Source: Triglochin maritima
Lineage: Eukaryota; Streptophyta; Magnoliopsida; Alismatales; Juncaginaceae
NCBI GenBank assembly: GCA_963682175.1
Contig: OY821772.1
Span: 56,566,925-56,630,924, forward strand
Direction of reading: 5' to 3'
DNA: 64,000 nucleotides
Shown here piece by piece: positions 1-12,419 of this stretch. Positions within the stretch are counted from its first letter, which is position 1. Each line of letters begins with the position of its first letter. The notes beneath the pieces were generated by a model that was not told where the DNA came from, searched no databases, and saw only the letters and a program-made list of their open reading frames with translations. The position numbers and the translations under genes were made by a program.

Positions 1-490
1 TTAGTGTATCAAATTTGAATAATTACACATTTTATAACAAATATATATATATATAAAAGACCAATTAAGTTTGTTCCACCGACGCTAACTCTTAATACCG
101 CAAACTAGTACAAGAATGGATCTCCCATTTATCGAAAGAAAAAGGCAAAGAAGTTGAGATTCGTCGGTAAAGAAAATGCCTAATTGAACTAAAATAAGAC
201 TCCGGAGCCAAGAGACATAACATGACAGTCCAATGTGAAGATGTGAATTAGATTCATGTTGAAGCTCTAAGATGTATTATCAATGCTAGTTTTGTAGTGC
301 AATTATGAGGCATTATCATTCCAACATCAAATCGAGGCAATTCGAATAAGAATAGTAATGTGATGGTTTAGGATTAAACCAAAAATATGATTGTTGTGAT
401 GGAGAGGTGAGGGGAAGAGAGAGAAGAATTTTGTTGGAGATGGGTTTCCTATTAATGCTATGGCCTGGCTTTCTCGTTTGGTGGTCGACG

Positions 491-498
491 CTATTAAA
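491..498 (+). promoter_or_regulatory. Possible TATA element upstream of MIR171
   Basis: A TATTAAAT motif lies about 190 bp before the miRNA* and is followed by a pyrimidine-rich stretch of the kind often found near plant transcription starts. The position suits a Pol II promoter for the MIR171 primary transcript. This is motif and position only; no transcription start is visible in the sequence. Confidence 0.3.
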
Positions 499-673
499 TG
501 CTCTCACCCCTCATCGCCCTTCTTAAATTCGTGCAAGACATTCCTCTCTTCCACCACAACCATCTCCTTCTTCTTCTCTTCCTTTTGCTAGCTTCACTTC
601 CTTGGTTTTCACAAGTCCCAATCTACTTCTTTCTTCTTTTTTTTGAAGATTTGGGTTGCTTGTTTTTTGAAAT

Positions 674-792
674 AGCTACTGAGATGTTGGCTCGGTTCAT
701 TCAGAAATTAGACGCTTATCATCTGTGGTCGAGAAAATAAGACTAGATGTGCGTATTATGTTTCTGATTGAGCCGTGCCAATATCTTAGTGC
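674..792 (+). ncRNA. MIR171: MIR171 microRNA precursor hairpin
   Basis: The 21-nt TGATTGAGCCGTGCCAATATC at 765-785 is identical to the widely conserved plant miR171 sequence. The 5' arm at about 683-705 (GATGTTGGCTCGGTTCATTC and following bases) pairs with it with only a few mismatches or G-U pairs, and the pairing continues on both sides, as expected of a plant pri-miRNA. The loop between the arms is about 59 nt with some internal pairing. The family guides cleavage of mRNAs of GRAS-domain HAM/SCL6 transcription factors, which control meristems and shoot branching. The mature sequence lies on the 3' arm, as is usual for MIR171. The gene is isolated, with no coding gene within several kb, typical of a plant MIR locus. 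Identification rests on the exact mature sequence plus the hairpin, so confidence is high. Confidence 0.93.
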
Positions 793-3700
793 TCCTTCAT
801 TCCCTAATTGCTAACTTTTTGCTGGTTATGCTATCTTCGTGTCAGTGCACGCTTCCCTAACTTAAGGTTTGTCGTGGCTGTGGCAATTTCTGGTGTTTCC
901 ATCTCATTCATGTGATGCATATATACATAAGTATGATGAAAATAACATGTTAGTCTTGAAGCCTATTGTTTCATATTTGAGGAGAACGTGTTGGTTTTTA
1001 TTTCACTAATTAGGAGATAAGCCGTATAATCACCACCTTCTCGTCAACTTTTCTCTTCCATCCGAATGAATGACGACAACTTAGTTAATTACATTCATTT
1101 TTATCTTAAAAAAGTAACTTTTGTTAGATTCGTTTTTGATACCCATTACATAAAAACTTTGTTTTTCGGTTACAAATATTCAGTGAGGCATACTTCATGC
1201 ATAAGTACTTGACCATTTCTTTATAGTTGGATCTTCATCAAACCGGAAAGTCACGCTCAAAAGGTACTTTATTGTTGAATGATACTCTCCGAAATTTTGT
1301 AAGATGGAAATAACAAATTACTGCTGTTCTCGTGCATCTTAATTAGAACAAGTGTGACATATACATCATACATTAGTACAATATTACTACGTTAGTGTGT
1401 GGACCAGATCTAATGGCAAACCTTAACTTGAAGTTATTTAGTTGACATTAATGTTGATTTCCTAGTATCTTAGTACAACATATACTTGACAATAGTTTGA
1501 CCTAAATTTGTTTTTTTTTTGGAAGTACACTACTTTTGAAAGTTTGGAAGGAAATATGCTTTACAAACAAAAAAGGGATGTTGTGGACCAAGATCTAACT
1601 GAAAACCTTTTCCTGTGGCTACTTTGAACTATACTCAGTTTCTGAAGTTATTGGGATAATGATATAGAACAAACAAAAGTCAACAGTCGACACCAATGCA
1701 GATAAATTAGGGCTTGGGGTTTGATTTTGCCAACTTCAGAAGAAGAAGAAGAAGAAAAAGCCCACAAAAAAGACCTTGCATGGTATCAAACTTTTAGGTG
1801 TTGCTGAATGCTACTTCAATCCTTATGTTTTTCATTCCCTTCCCGTAACAACAACAACAACAAAGATGTCTTCTGCCACTTGAAGAAACCAGACAAGAAC
1901 AAATATACATATATATCGAACAAAAACTGTAGGTAAGCATATACACAAAGTAACTGGTACGTATTAGTTAACATTCTAAGAATACCATTACAAACTACTT
2001 CCAGATGGTCATGTATTATAGTGATACGCACATATACCATCTTGGTAAATTTTAGTATCGTCCATTGACAAAGTAGCTCTCGGCTATAATACAATTTTCA
2101 CTAGGGTTCTCTCGTACATGAGTTACTTTTTTACCAATGTTGTTCTAGATATATATGTCGGGAGCTCCTCATCACGAAGTACATGGTGTTTAACATGGAT
2201 TATATAGAAAACGTTAGTATATTAATTATTCAGTATCATCTATAATGAAAAACAGCATGGAGTTAATTCTGAATATAGTTCTCATATAAGTGACAGTATA
2301 CGTATTCTTGAACTATATAGTTTTCTTACACAAATACGAGTTGTTCCTACCATATTTAGTAACAACTTATATTTACGTAAATAAAAGGTGTTGAAAACAA
2401 ATATCGTAGTAGGTTGGTTGAATAAATGTTGAGACTTTTCCACTTATAAATTTGTTTATGTATGTGCTCTTCATTGATTATAACTTAGTTGGAAAATCTC
2501 GAATCTTGATGGGTGAATTACAAGTTGAGATTTCAATTGGAAAAATACAAAATGCAAATGGGAGTGATTATGATGACAGGAAAGGCCAAAAACAAGGGGG
2601 GTTTGGTGGAAGTTAGTAAATGCGAAGGGATGGGAGGTGTTGGCCGGGTGCAGACTGCAGAGATTCTCTGAGATAGCAAAGTGGGCTCGTATGGGAATAA
2701 ATGATAGGCGTGGTATCTGATGTGGTGTGAAAAAAAAGGTGCACAGTGGTGAGCTGAAGAGGAGAAGTTACAGTGTCAGCTAACATTTATATACATAGAT
2801 GATGCCCCCACTTTTGCCTTATATGGTCGGTCAGACAAAGATTCCCCATTCATTCATGGCTATTTCCCCAACCAAGCCTAGCTACTTATTTCCCTCCATT
2901 TTTTAGTTATTAGTAGTCTACTCAATATCTAAGTTATGTCATCTAAAAATATCTCACCTTTCTAATTAACAATGTCATACCAACTAATGTACATTTGCGT
3001 CGTCCATTTGCTAGCATAACTGAGCTGGTGATAGAGTCCACATTTTCTTTCGAATGCAAACTCAAAATAGTGTTGGACCCCGTAGTCCACCTGTCTCAAC
3101 TGAGAGTGGGTGTGGAAATTTTAGTCATAAAAAAAAACCCGACGTACATTCTTAGTTGTAGATCTAGTTAGCTTTTTTAAGGTAAATTTGTCGAACTATT
3201 AACTCTAATACAAGAAATCAAATTGAGATGAGATTGTGTGGTTAGAAGCAGAATATCCCAGAAACAATGTTATTGGTATTGACAGAGAATTCTAGAATGA
3301 CTATTTCAATCTATTCTATTTAGTCAACCTGAAATTAGACTTTCAATACTCTGAGGTTTTTGAGAAACATGATTGGTTGAACATGAAGATCCATTCCCAG
3401 AATTTGATGGCATCCATGCCTCGCAATTAATTCAAACTTTGCATGATATAGTGTAATTAGAGAATCGGAGTTGTAAAAATACCACCATTTTGTTGAAGAA
3501 CAACTGAACTAGAATTAAATGTGTTTAATATAACAAGCGTAATAAGACAACACTTTTGGTAAGAAGTTACTGTAATTGCGAAATCGAAATTCTAATTAGT
3601 ATTGCTCGTGGTGACCTACCCTCCAGGAATATATGATGATTTGTTGCCACTTGAAAACGACCATATCATCGTTAATTATGAACATAAAATATTATCAACT

Positions 3701-4533
3701 GTCCAATTACCAGAATTATAAAAAATCTGTTCACGAGAAAGCCGCAAGATACTTTTTTGGTTTGGACTTATATACAAACCGTGTTTGTCTGTTTTTTTTT
3801 TAAATGATTAATATTTTTTTAGCAACCTATTCAAACTGGAGCTTTACTTATTACGATCCGATTTGTTTTGCCTCTATCCATTATCTTACTTATTCAGAAT
3901 TCGAGAATCTACTAATATATAGACCTCTTCTGAATTGGTAAATTGAGTAATAATTTGTTAACATTTTTTTCTAGTGTAGTTGATAATGGAAACATTTGCT
4001 TGACTTTGTGAGACATATTTCAAATACAAAGGCGCAGTAAAGTACTTAAATAGAGAACTAAGGGAAAAAAGAGATGAAATATAACAATAAAAAACTCCTG
4101 GCCTATATATGATCAAAACAGAAAAATAGAAAGAAATCAAATTTGATCGAGGTGCAAATGCAACTTCTGCAAGTAGCGGTTTAGTCGATCGATCACTAAT
4201 AAAACACACGAGTTAATTAGGTGACCACTTGGTTCTGGTGTATATTCAACAAAAGATCTCAAGTACAAAATCATAGTAAAATTAAACAGATTTTGTTTTT
4301 TTATTGGGTTCATTTTGTTGAGGTATTATATATTCGAAAGTGATGATGCACTTGCAATTAAGACTATAATTTTATTTTAATAAGTGGAAACCTGCAAAAG
4401 ATAATAGCTTCTTCACTTGAAATGGAAGAGGGAACCCCAGTCACATATATTAAAAGCTCATTAGTTCTTCCTCTTGAATGCAGCTGTTATATATCTTTGA
4501 TACAAGACGAAAGTGTGAAATTTGGTTGGTCTG
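793..4533. other. Intergenic, AT-rich, no gene recognised
   Basis: No convincing coding exons, RNA genes or complete transposons were seen. Open frames are short, AT-rich and lack recognisable motifs. A short GAA-rich run (about 1738-1756) and several homopolymers are the only simple repeats. Confidence 0.6.
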
Positions 4534-4877
4534 ATCCATAACCTCAACAAAATTTAAACACTTAGTTGAAGGGTAATGGATCTAACTCTATTATAGAGTA
4601 TTGCACACAACTTGTGTTTAGCAATATAAGACTATCTTTACTCAACATTTTTCCGCACGCATGACCGGGATAATTTTTTTCGTGTCTACGCGTGGACAAT
4701 ATGAGTTGGAGTGGGGACCCACAGGTCAATCGACCCGATCTGATACCATTTAAAATTTGGTTGGTCCATCACCTCAACAAAACTTAAGCACTTAGGTGAA
4801 GGATAATGGATCGAACTTTATTATAGAGTTTGCACAAAACTTGTATTTAGCAATGTGAAACTATTTTTGCTCAACAA
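4534..4877. repeat. Diverged direct repeat, about 125 bp, two copies
   Basis: Copy 1 (about 4523-4650) and copy 2 (about 4754-4877) share a run of matching blocks: TTGGTTGGTC, CCTCAACAAAA, AAGCACTTAG-like, GTAATGGATC-like, TTATTATAGAGT-like and a CTCAACA end. About 100 bp lies between them. The spacer contains GATCTGATACCAT, a phrase common in dispersed plant repeats. The origin is probably an old retroelement fragment or a local duplication. I cannot assign a family. Confidence 0.6.
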
Positions 4878-5761
4878 AAAGTATTTAAATCTTTAGAAAC
4901 TTCGTTCAATTTCATTTATGCAGTTGTGGTGGTGATCTTTTGGTGCACTTGTATATGTGAAAAGGGTCGTATTATCAACAATATTTGCTAAAAATCGATA
5001 GTACATTGCAAGCCTTTTACGTGACTGTGTTATATGTGTGAACCTGATTACCAGACCAACAAAATTATAATTAATTTGATGCAGGTCTCGAGGACATTAT
5101 ATGTGCAAGTATTAGTTAAATTTCATAAGAATATAAACATAATTATTTTATCTAATTTTCTTGTCTAAGTTTATAGTTGTGGAGTTTATATATGTCAAAT
5201 TCAGTCAAGTCGGTAGCATATAAACATGTAAACAAATCACCAAGAAGGTTTGGATCTTTAAAAAAAATCAACATATCAAATGAAATTTGATGGCCTTGTG
5301 TGATCAAGAACACGATTGTGACTCAGAGAAACGAAATGGGTGCTGAATCGGCCGATCGATCGGATTGACCTACCAGGAACTGCTCAAATTAAGTAGAGAA
5401 TAGGGAGGCATTTGTTAGAGAGTAGATGACCAACTTGTGTATAAGGTTTTCACCATTTTATATGTGATGGGTGATGCACGTACAATACTTTTTTGAGGCA
5501 GTAAAAACCCTAACTACCCAATTGGGAGAACAACGTGTATACAACTAAGTTTAGTTGTAGTACGTGGAGAGAGTTTGAAAAATAGATATATGTGAGAAAA
5601 AAGTACCTTGCTTTGAATTTGTGTTGTTTTCTCAAATTAGTGGATTCTCAACAATAGTGTATTGTGCTATATATGCTTGAGTAGATGTCTGCCCGTGATT
5701 TGTTTGCTTCGTATTTTTCAATCTTCGTACGCCTATTAGGATCAAATTTCGTGGGCGAATT

Positions 5762-6237
5762 TCCTAACATAACTAATTATCGATACCCTTGTTAAGAAGA
5801 AGTAGAAACTATACAGTACATGATAACATTGACTTCTCAGTTGAGTCCGTAAGATTATTTCTTCTAATATATAGGTTTCGAGTTGGAGTTCCAACTTTGT
5901 TTCTAAAGACAGCTGATCATGATTTTGTTTACTTGGGCAATTTTATGCTCATTACTCGCAGTGTCAGAAATTGATATAAAAATAAACTAAGTGAGAATTC
6001 CACAAACATAACTAATTATCGATCCCCTTGATAACAAGAAGTAAAAACTATACGATACATAATAACATCGACTTCTCGGTTGAGTATATGTGTGTGTGTG
6101 AAATTAGTTCTTCTCAAAGGTTTCGAGTTGAAGGTCCAACCTTGTTCTTAAAGACGTGATCATGACTTTGTTTACTTATCAATTTTACGCTCGTCACTTT
6201 CAATGTCACAAATTGATGCAAGGATGAACTGAGTTAT
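5762..6237. repeat. Tandem duplication of an approximately 240-bp unit
   Basis: Two adjacent units, about 5762-5997 and 6001-6237, run in parallel: each begins with ACATAACTAATTATCGAT, continues through an AAACTATAC block, GACTTCTC and GGTTTCGAGTTG, then GATCATGA and TTTGTTTACTT, and ends near AAATTGAT. A short TG microsatellite has grown in unit 2. Neither unit has a sustained open frame, so this looks like an intergenic segmental duplication. Confidence 0.8.
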
Positions 6238-6261
6238 TTTTCTATTCAATTTTTTTCAAAA

Positions 6262-6265
<4 letters not shown>

Positions 6266-6306
<41 letters not shown>
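6266..6306. repeat. (TC)n microsatellite
   Basis: An uninterrupted TC dinucleotide run of about 20 units. Confidence 0.97.
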
Positions 6307-6308
<2 letters not shown>

Positions 6309-7672
6309 CAAACAAGATTTAAAACACTAAATAGTATGGCAGCAGTAGGTGGTAAGTGATACTAGAGTTATCACTGCTCAAAAATTATCATCATGAGTGA
6401 TACAAAAGCAATAGGGCAACCAGTAAACGCACGCAGAATCTCTCAAGGGCATGGGCTTTTTGTTGGTGAAGCAAATTAAGAAGTGGGCAGTAATGGGTGG
6501 GATGTGGTGATCTCATCCTGTGGATAATATTGATGGAAGTGATGAGAGGAGGAAGAGCAACAACTTGGACGGTGGCGCAGAGCTATTTATTGGGCCGAAG
6601 GCAAACCGGTGAAACGAGTTATATATAAACGTGGCTTTGTGCCTACCTTTGTGGTACATCTTACTCACGTACGACTCTTCTACCATTTAATTGTCTAGAG
6701 CCTTTTCTTTTGTTTGCAAGAAGACTCCTATTGAAAAGCATTTTTTTTCTATCTAAATCCTCCATTTTGATTGTATTGTAAGCCAATTTTGGCTGTTTTG
6801 GGTGATTGGGATCCACTCCAATTATTTGGGAACTGAGTATCATTTAAACCCTTGAAGCTTATCTATTTTTTGCACAAAATATACATTGTGTTTTCCAAAC
6901 GCACACACCAACGTTATGTTTGGTGCAATTTTTTTGGTGGTGCTTCCTCTCTATGGAAGTGTGCACCAGAAAAATTCAAGCAGGTTAGTATCATCATGGA
7001 TTCAACAGACGATTGGCAAATACGTAGCTATATTTTGGTGACCCGTTCGGGGAAAAAACGATCAATTCCAAATCTACAACCTTTGATACAAGGGACAAAA
7101 ATCAACCAAAAGACAAGATTATTAGATAGTTTTCAAAACAAAGTTATGAAAGGATATTTTTGCAAAAGTTGGGGGGGGAAAGTACGCATGCGTTCGTATG
7201 CAACAGTGTGGGTCGTTTTCACGAGTCGGACTTGTTCGATCCATCGACCCAGTACGTAATGGGTAGTGCTACAGTTGTCGTCCTGGGATTAACAGTGACT
7301 TTGTGGAAATCCTTTTGCTGACCACAAGAAGCCAAGTCTTTTGACGTGGAATTCTCTACCGTTAATGGTGGCAGAGAGAGGAGGTAAGGATGGACAGTGA
7401 TTTAGTGATGCTTCAAAAGCACCCAACACACCCACGTTTGTCTAAAGGCGCCAACACTGTGGTGTTTTTTGGTATCTTCAGGTCGTCTCAGTCTCACTAG
7501 GGTGAATTTTGTATAATTGGCGTAACTTGTGTATTTTTGTTGGGTACTTGATTTTTTGATCTCGCTTGTTACATACAAAACGTTGTCCTAATCGGGGTTA
7601 CACAACGTTGAATATTAAAATTGGGAACAAAAACCTGACTAACAGTCATACAAAAAAAATTAGGTTTGGACC
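6307..7672. other. Intergenic; no gene recognised
   Basis: A TATATATAAA motif at about 6622 could be a TATA box, but nothing downstream resembles a known protein. The longest open frame here (6852-7259, +, 135 codons) has no domain I recognise and no coding-like composition, so it is not called as a gene. Confidence 0.5.
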
Positions 7673-7683
7673 TTGGATACCTG

Positions 7684-9031
7684 TAATTTTTTTATATAAT
7701 AAAAAATAAATTCCAATTTCGAAATTTAGGAAGAAAAAAATTTTCGAAAAGTAGTCGGATCGCGGGTGTGACCCGCGATCCGTGGAGGCACAGATCGCAG
7801 GTCACACCCGCGATCCGTCCCAAAAAACAAAATCTAATATGTTTTGAAGGTATACTTCAAAATATGTTTTCTAATTTTTATAAATTTTATAAAAAATTAA
7901 TTGTGTTTTTAATTTTTTGCAGTATCGACCTTCAAAATTGTTTGTAATGTGTATCCACCCTACGAATTTTTGACAACGTTACCAATTTTAAAATGTACCT
8001 ATATTGGTATTCGAAATTTTAATTTTTTTTATTAGATAAAAAAATGTACCTAGTTAATACTATATTCTAAATTTTTAAAATTGTAACGTTGTCAAAAATT
8101 CGTAGGGAGAATACACATTACAAACAGTTTTGAAGGTCGATAGCGCAAAAAATTAAAAACACAATTAATTTTTTTTAAAATTTCATAAAAATTAGAAAAC
8201 ATATTTTGAAGTATATATATATATAACATAGTTAAAATGATTTTAAAAAATCAAAACATAAAATCAAAAACAATAAAAATAAATAAATAAAGTCACGAAT
8301 TTTAGTTGTAGTATTTTATTTTTTGATTTTTTAAAATTGTTTTAACTATGTTTTTTATTATATTTGTTTTCAAAATATGTTTTGTAATTGTTATTATTTT
8401 AAAAAAAAATTGTGTTTTTAATTTTTTAATGTATCGACCTCCAAAACTGTTTGTAATGTGTGTACACCCTACGAATTTTCGACGTTATCAATTTTTTGTT
8501 TTGATTAGTTTTAGTGTAATATTCAGTTGTAAATTATTTCTTATTCTACCTAAGAAATTTTATTTTTTTATTGTATAAAATACCCTAATATTTCAATACG
8601 CCCAGTTATCGACGTGATTTGAAAGTCGATTTTTGAAAAATTAAAAATAAATTATAAAAAATTAAAAAATAATATAAATTATAAAACATATTTCGAAATT
8701 TTTTTTTTTAAAAAGATTACGAATAATTACAATAAAAAAGAAAAACAGAAAAGAATAAACTAAAACAGAAAAAAAAATTAAAAAAATTGACCCGCGATCC
8801 GTGGAAATTTTCTTCAATTTTTTTTTTAAATTTCCACGGATCGTGGATGTGAACCGCGATCCGTGGAAGAAAAAAAATAAAAAATTGACGGATCGCGGTT
8901 GAGACCCGCGATCCGTCAAAAAAAAATTGAGGCACGGATCGCGGGTGACCCGCGATCCAACTACTTTTCGAAGAAAAAAAATCTTAAATTTCGAAATTTG
9001 AATTTATTTTTTATTATATAAAAAATTACGG
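7684..9031. mobile_element. Non-autonomous long-TIR element (MULE-like) with GC palindromes
   Basis: The 11-bp TTGGATACCTG at 7673-7683 is repeated exactly at 9032-9042 and looks like a target-site duplication. Inside it the two ends are inverted copies of one another for about 100 bp (GTAATTTTTT, TATATAATAAAAAATAAATT, TTTCGAAATTTA, TTCGAAAAGTAGT). Next to each TIR are GC-rich palindromes of the form GGATCGCGGGT...ACCCGCGATCC (7757-7824 on the left, 8789-8965 on the right). The AT-rich middle contains three copies of a module with a TATCGACCT and CAAA.TGTTTGTAATGTGT core: about 7850-8030, an inverted copy at about 8045-8215, and a direct copy at about 8340-8560. There is no transposase. Long TIRs and a TSD of 9-11 bp fit a MULE-derived element, but the family is inferred. 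Confidence 0.75.
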
Positions 9032-9042
9032 TTGGATACCTG

Positions 9043-9664
9043 CACCCTAGTTAATATATATATTTTTTGGTGGGTGTGTGGTGTGGGGGGGGTGTTGTTC
9101 TTTGATTAGACGCTTAACGAATTGTTTAAACAAAAACTCTTTGAATGGAAATAAGCAACAAAAATACAATAAAAATTAATGAAAAAGATCCATGTATTTT
9201 GACACATAAGTACTTTGAATTTCATAGAGTTTCCACTTTCATAATCTAGATTATGGGAAGGGAAGTAAAGGATAATTCACGGTGCATCCTTAAATTAAGG
9301 GTTTTTTGAGGAGTGAAGACCATAAGTCATAAGCTACTTTAATCCTTCCACAGAAAGTTAGGATTCACTGGTATGGGTGTCTACCGACTTTTGTCGTACT
9401 ACTACCTTTAACATGTGATACACTGATACATGCTCATGCGTAGAAAATAGTTTTTTTATATATATGAATGAACATAAAATATAGGATATTGTGTTCAACA
9501 AAAAAAATAGAAGTAAAATTTGGAAAAAAAATCATAATATCAAATCTCGCATGTTCACGAAACAAATGATGACATTATAGGGCCGTTGGAACCTTTCTAC
9601 ACTCCACTCGGCAACACAGCACAATGGTGATCTCAAATCTTTTTCACCCTGTATGTGTTACACT
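9043..9664. other. Intergenic, AT-rich, no feature recognised
   Basis: Only a G-rich run near 9070-9100 and AT-rich sequence are present. No coding exon or repeat border was recognised. Confidence 0.5.
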
Positions 9665-9974
9665 TAGGGATGACAATGAGTATTCGGAACCGGTCAAACC
9701 GAACTAACGTAAACCGGATATGGGTCAACTCTGTTTTGGGTCCGATTATGGCTACTGGATTTGGAACCAGTGTATTATTTTAAAAAAATTAATCCCAAAA
9801 AGTTGTTGTAAGAAATGAATAAAACAGTTTATACAACTACAAATTGGAATATTTACAAATTTTGTACTGGAACTGGTTCCAACGGATCTGGTTCTGGGTA
9901 CCCAAGTTGGAAACTGACTCATATCAAGTTCGGTTGTGGGTACCCAAGTAGAATATGAGTTTATAGTTTTTTTA
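9665..9974. mobile_element. hAT-type MITE fragment, cut by MULE copy A
   Basis: The stretch starts with TAGGGATGACAATGAG, close to the TAGGGGTG-type ends of the three hAT-type MITEs found elsewhere in this window, and its interior is built from ACCGGT/GGTTCC/GGGTACCC-like low-complexity motifs. It runs directly into the left TIR of MULE copy A. Similar motifs reappear on the far side of that insertion (about 12440-12510). No matching right terminus or 8-bp duplication was found, so this is a tentative remnant. Confidence 0.4.
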
Positions 9975-10122
9975 CTGAATTGCTAAACATCGTCGGAAAA
10001 CTACTTAAATCGTCCGTGTGAATTACCATTTTGTCATTCTGTCTTTTCTACTTATATAACTCTTCATTTCACTCTCCTAACACCACTCTCTCTTCATATT
10101 ACTCTCATATTCATCCAAAAGT

Positions 10123-11190
10123 ATGTCTCGAAAGCCAGGAAAAGAGTAAGTTGACGCCCCAGACTACTCGAATCTGGTAAAATGTCTCGTTTAGTTGTAT
10201 TTCTTTAAATATATTTTTTGGGTCGTGTGTCTGCGGGAGCCGCCCGACCCAATGGGTGGGCGCCCGCCGAAGCTGCCCCCCACAATAGAGGGGTGTCTCC
10301 GGCAGATGCCCCTCCATTTTTTTTAATATTTAATTTTATTAAATTGATTTTAATATGTGATAATTGATAAATAAATTGATTATTAAGTTAATAATTGGTT
10401 AAATTAGTTGAGTAATTAGTGAAATTGATTAATTATTAAATGTAGCTTCATTGATTGATAAATTTTGAGATTAAGTAATTTAAATCCACTAACGAAATTG
10501 AATTTCTAAAATTGAATTAATAGTCACCGGGTTACCGTGGAGGAAAAGGGAAATCAATTCTCTTATGCATTGTATATAGTTTAGCTGATGAGTCAGGTCA
10601 CCGTCATTCACGTACACGGGGTATTCCTGCTTCAGTTAGAAGAGAGAGATTTTACGTCGTCGTCAGACACGTGACGATTCTTTCGACGACGAGGATGATT
10701 CAGATGAGGTGGAGAGTCACGACGACGTCGACGAGAGTGACAATGGGGGTCGGTATGACTTGGAGCCGCAGGAGGAGACGAGACAACAGTATGGTTGATG
10801 ACGGGGGCGACATGGTAGTCATTCTTCGGCTGAGTGGGTCATTCGGAAAGATCGAGGTGGCCGGTTTGTGACCGGTGATTGAGTTCGTGCACTGCAGACA
10901 TGCGAGCTCGGAAGAAGAAGAGGATTGATGACGATTCTTGGATCATGACTGGTGTGATGCCCGATGATCCTTTAGATGGCAGCGTCATTCCGAGTTTCGG
11001 AGGCCACATCGGTAGAAGGATTTGGGAGGGCGAGTATCAGAAGGTTCTGAAGTGTCATAATCGGCACAAAGTCTGTACTACATTGCAGGCTTGGCGTTCA
11101 TTGATGACTGATGATATGACAGCGACCATTAGTGATAGCGGATTGAGTCACTTGCCTTACAACATGTTCCCCTACCTTGCTAGTAACTAG
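10123..11190 (+). pseudogene. Truncated plant mobile domain (PMD) gene of MULE A
   Basis: The first-exon relic at 10123 encodes MSRKPGKE and is then interrupted by a TAA, whereas the matching exon in MULE B is open. The second-exon relic starts at about 10531 after an AG. It keeps the charged N-terminal region and the motif block RKRIDDDSWI-like ... DGSVIPSF ... HIGRRIWEGE ... LGHLPYNMFPYL-like seen in B, but has several frame breaks and ends at 11190. The PMD core beyond the MFPYL-like block is deleted and sequence from the opposite-strand transposase follows at once. Compared with the 650-aa protein of B this is a non-functional 5' fragment. Confidence 0.85.
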
Positions 11191-12274
11191 ACTCGGTCTC
11201 ATTCTTCATAATGGCATAGCCGACGAGGAAGTTCATGTTTGTTGGAGTCACTCCAACCATCTCAAACAAAGACATCTTGTACTTATTCGTCTTGTACGTT
11301 GAATCCATGCAGATTACGAAAGTGTATGCGCGCAACAACTGAAATGACGTCGGATGTGTCAAAAATACGTGAGTGAGGACATTAGTTTCTTCATTCGCCA
11401 TAATCCATTGTAAGTACTTATATTGCACTGTCTGATGCAGAAACTGCTGAGCGAGATTCCTATCTTCAGATTTCGTCCTCTTCATGTACTCTCTGAAGTT
11501 ATAAATGTGTCTCTGATTGGAGTTATCCTCCGGGAATTTCTCCTTTACTGCAAACAAGATGTTACGTGGTTTCGTTTGTGCCTCAGTCATATCCCGAACA
11601 ATTTTCTTGACCTCAAAACTAAGATCGTTGATCTGTCGGTGACAATCTGGATAAACTGCAAGTCTGTGATTGTGTTGCCCATGAGTTCTATTAGAAACAA
11701 CGACTCATCCATCACGATCCCGTCGCTCGATTACCTTTACCAAAAAACGACAACCACAACCTTTTTCTTTTCGTGTTCTTCTGTAGTGCAATATACATGT
11801 CACGAGAACTCATTTCATTTATGCGATCACATCTCAGATAATAATCCGTCTGATTACCTGCTTTTGATTTGTAGGATGATATTACAAAAAAAAAATCCGA
11901 CTTTGATGGCAACTTGTTCCGCCCATTTACACACTTCCTCGATTGTTGTAAATATTTATTTACTATCAAAAAACTCATTGTAATCTTCTCCATCACCACC
12001 AAAATTTTACAACGGAACATGAAATAATTTAAAATAATACAAAATAAAAAATGGTGTGTATGGCTAGGACGCCCCATCCTTGGGCACGACGGCTTATAGA
12101 GGCACCTCGTCCAAGGATGGGGCGTCTGCCTAAGCTGTCCCCACAAAAGAGGAGACATCCCAGCCAGACGCCAAACCCTTGGGGGAGGCGGTTTAGCCAG
12201 ATGCCCAAGACGAAATAAAATTTCCCCTACTTACCCCACTAGATCCAAACTCTTCGTCAGACATTTTCGTGGTG
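11191..12274 (-). pseudogene. Truncated MURA-type transposase gene of MULE A
   Basis: Read on the minus strand, a first-exon relic (ATG near 12274; MSDEEFGSSG then GTAAG) is followed by an intron with a decayed palindrome array. An exon-2 relic then aligns with the MULE B transposase from its N-terminal zinc-finger-like region (YYLRCDR, MYIALQKNTKRK) through the region before the catalytic core to the first catalytic motif, ICMDSTYKTNKYKMSLFE. The fragment stops soon after the GYAIM block, so the second Asp, the Glu, the SWIM finger and the OTU domain are absent. Frame breaks are present in the N-terminal part. It is not functional. Confidence 0.85.
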
Positions 12275-12419
12275 TTGGTACTGAGAATGTGAGGAAAACT
12301 TAGGCAAATACTTTGTTTTAAGACACATGACGAAATGAGTATTAAATGAATTGTGAATGGAAAAATGGTAATTGTTGGGGGCGATTTAAGTAGTTTTTCG
12401 GCGACGAATAGTAGTTCCC

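Larger units (their letters stand above)
9975..12419. mobile_element. MULE copy A, internally deleted and decayed
   Basis: The left end, CTGAATTGCTAAACATCG at 9975, and the right end, which reads inward GGGAACTACTATTCGTCG, match the TIRs of intact MULE B. The element sits in a T-rich target (TTTTTTTA on the left, TTTTTTAT on the right), so the duplication is blurred. Inside are the first exon and 5' part of a PMD gene (+), joined at about 11190 directly to the 5' part of a transposase gene (-). About 4 kb present in B, covering the PMD 3' half and the transposase 3' half with OTU, is missing. Decayed palindrome arrays sit at about 10217-10312 and 12064-12210, in the same first-intron positions as in B. 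It cannot be autonomous. Confidence 0.88.

Noticed and set aside
6852..7259. 135-codon open frame following a TATATATAAA motif
   Set aside because: No recognisable domain, no coding-like composition, no splice partners and no similarity I recognise. Kept only as a note in the intergenic entry.
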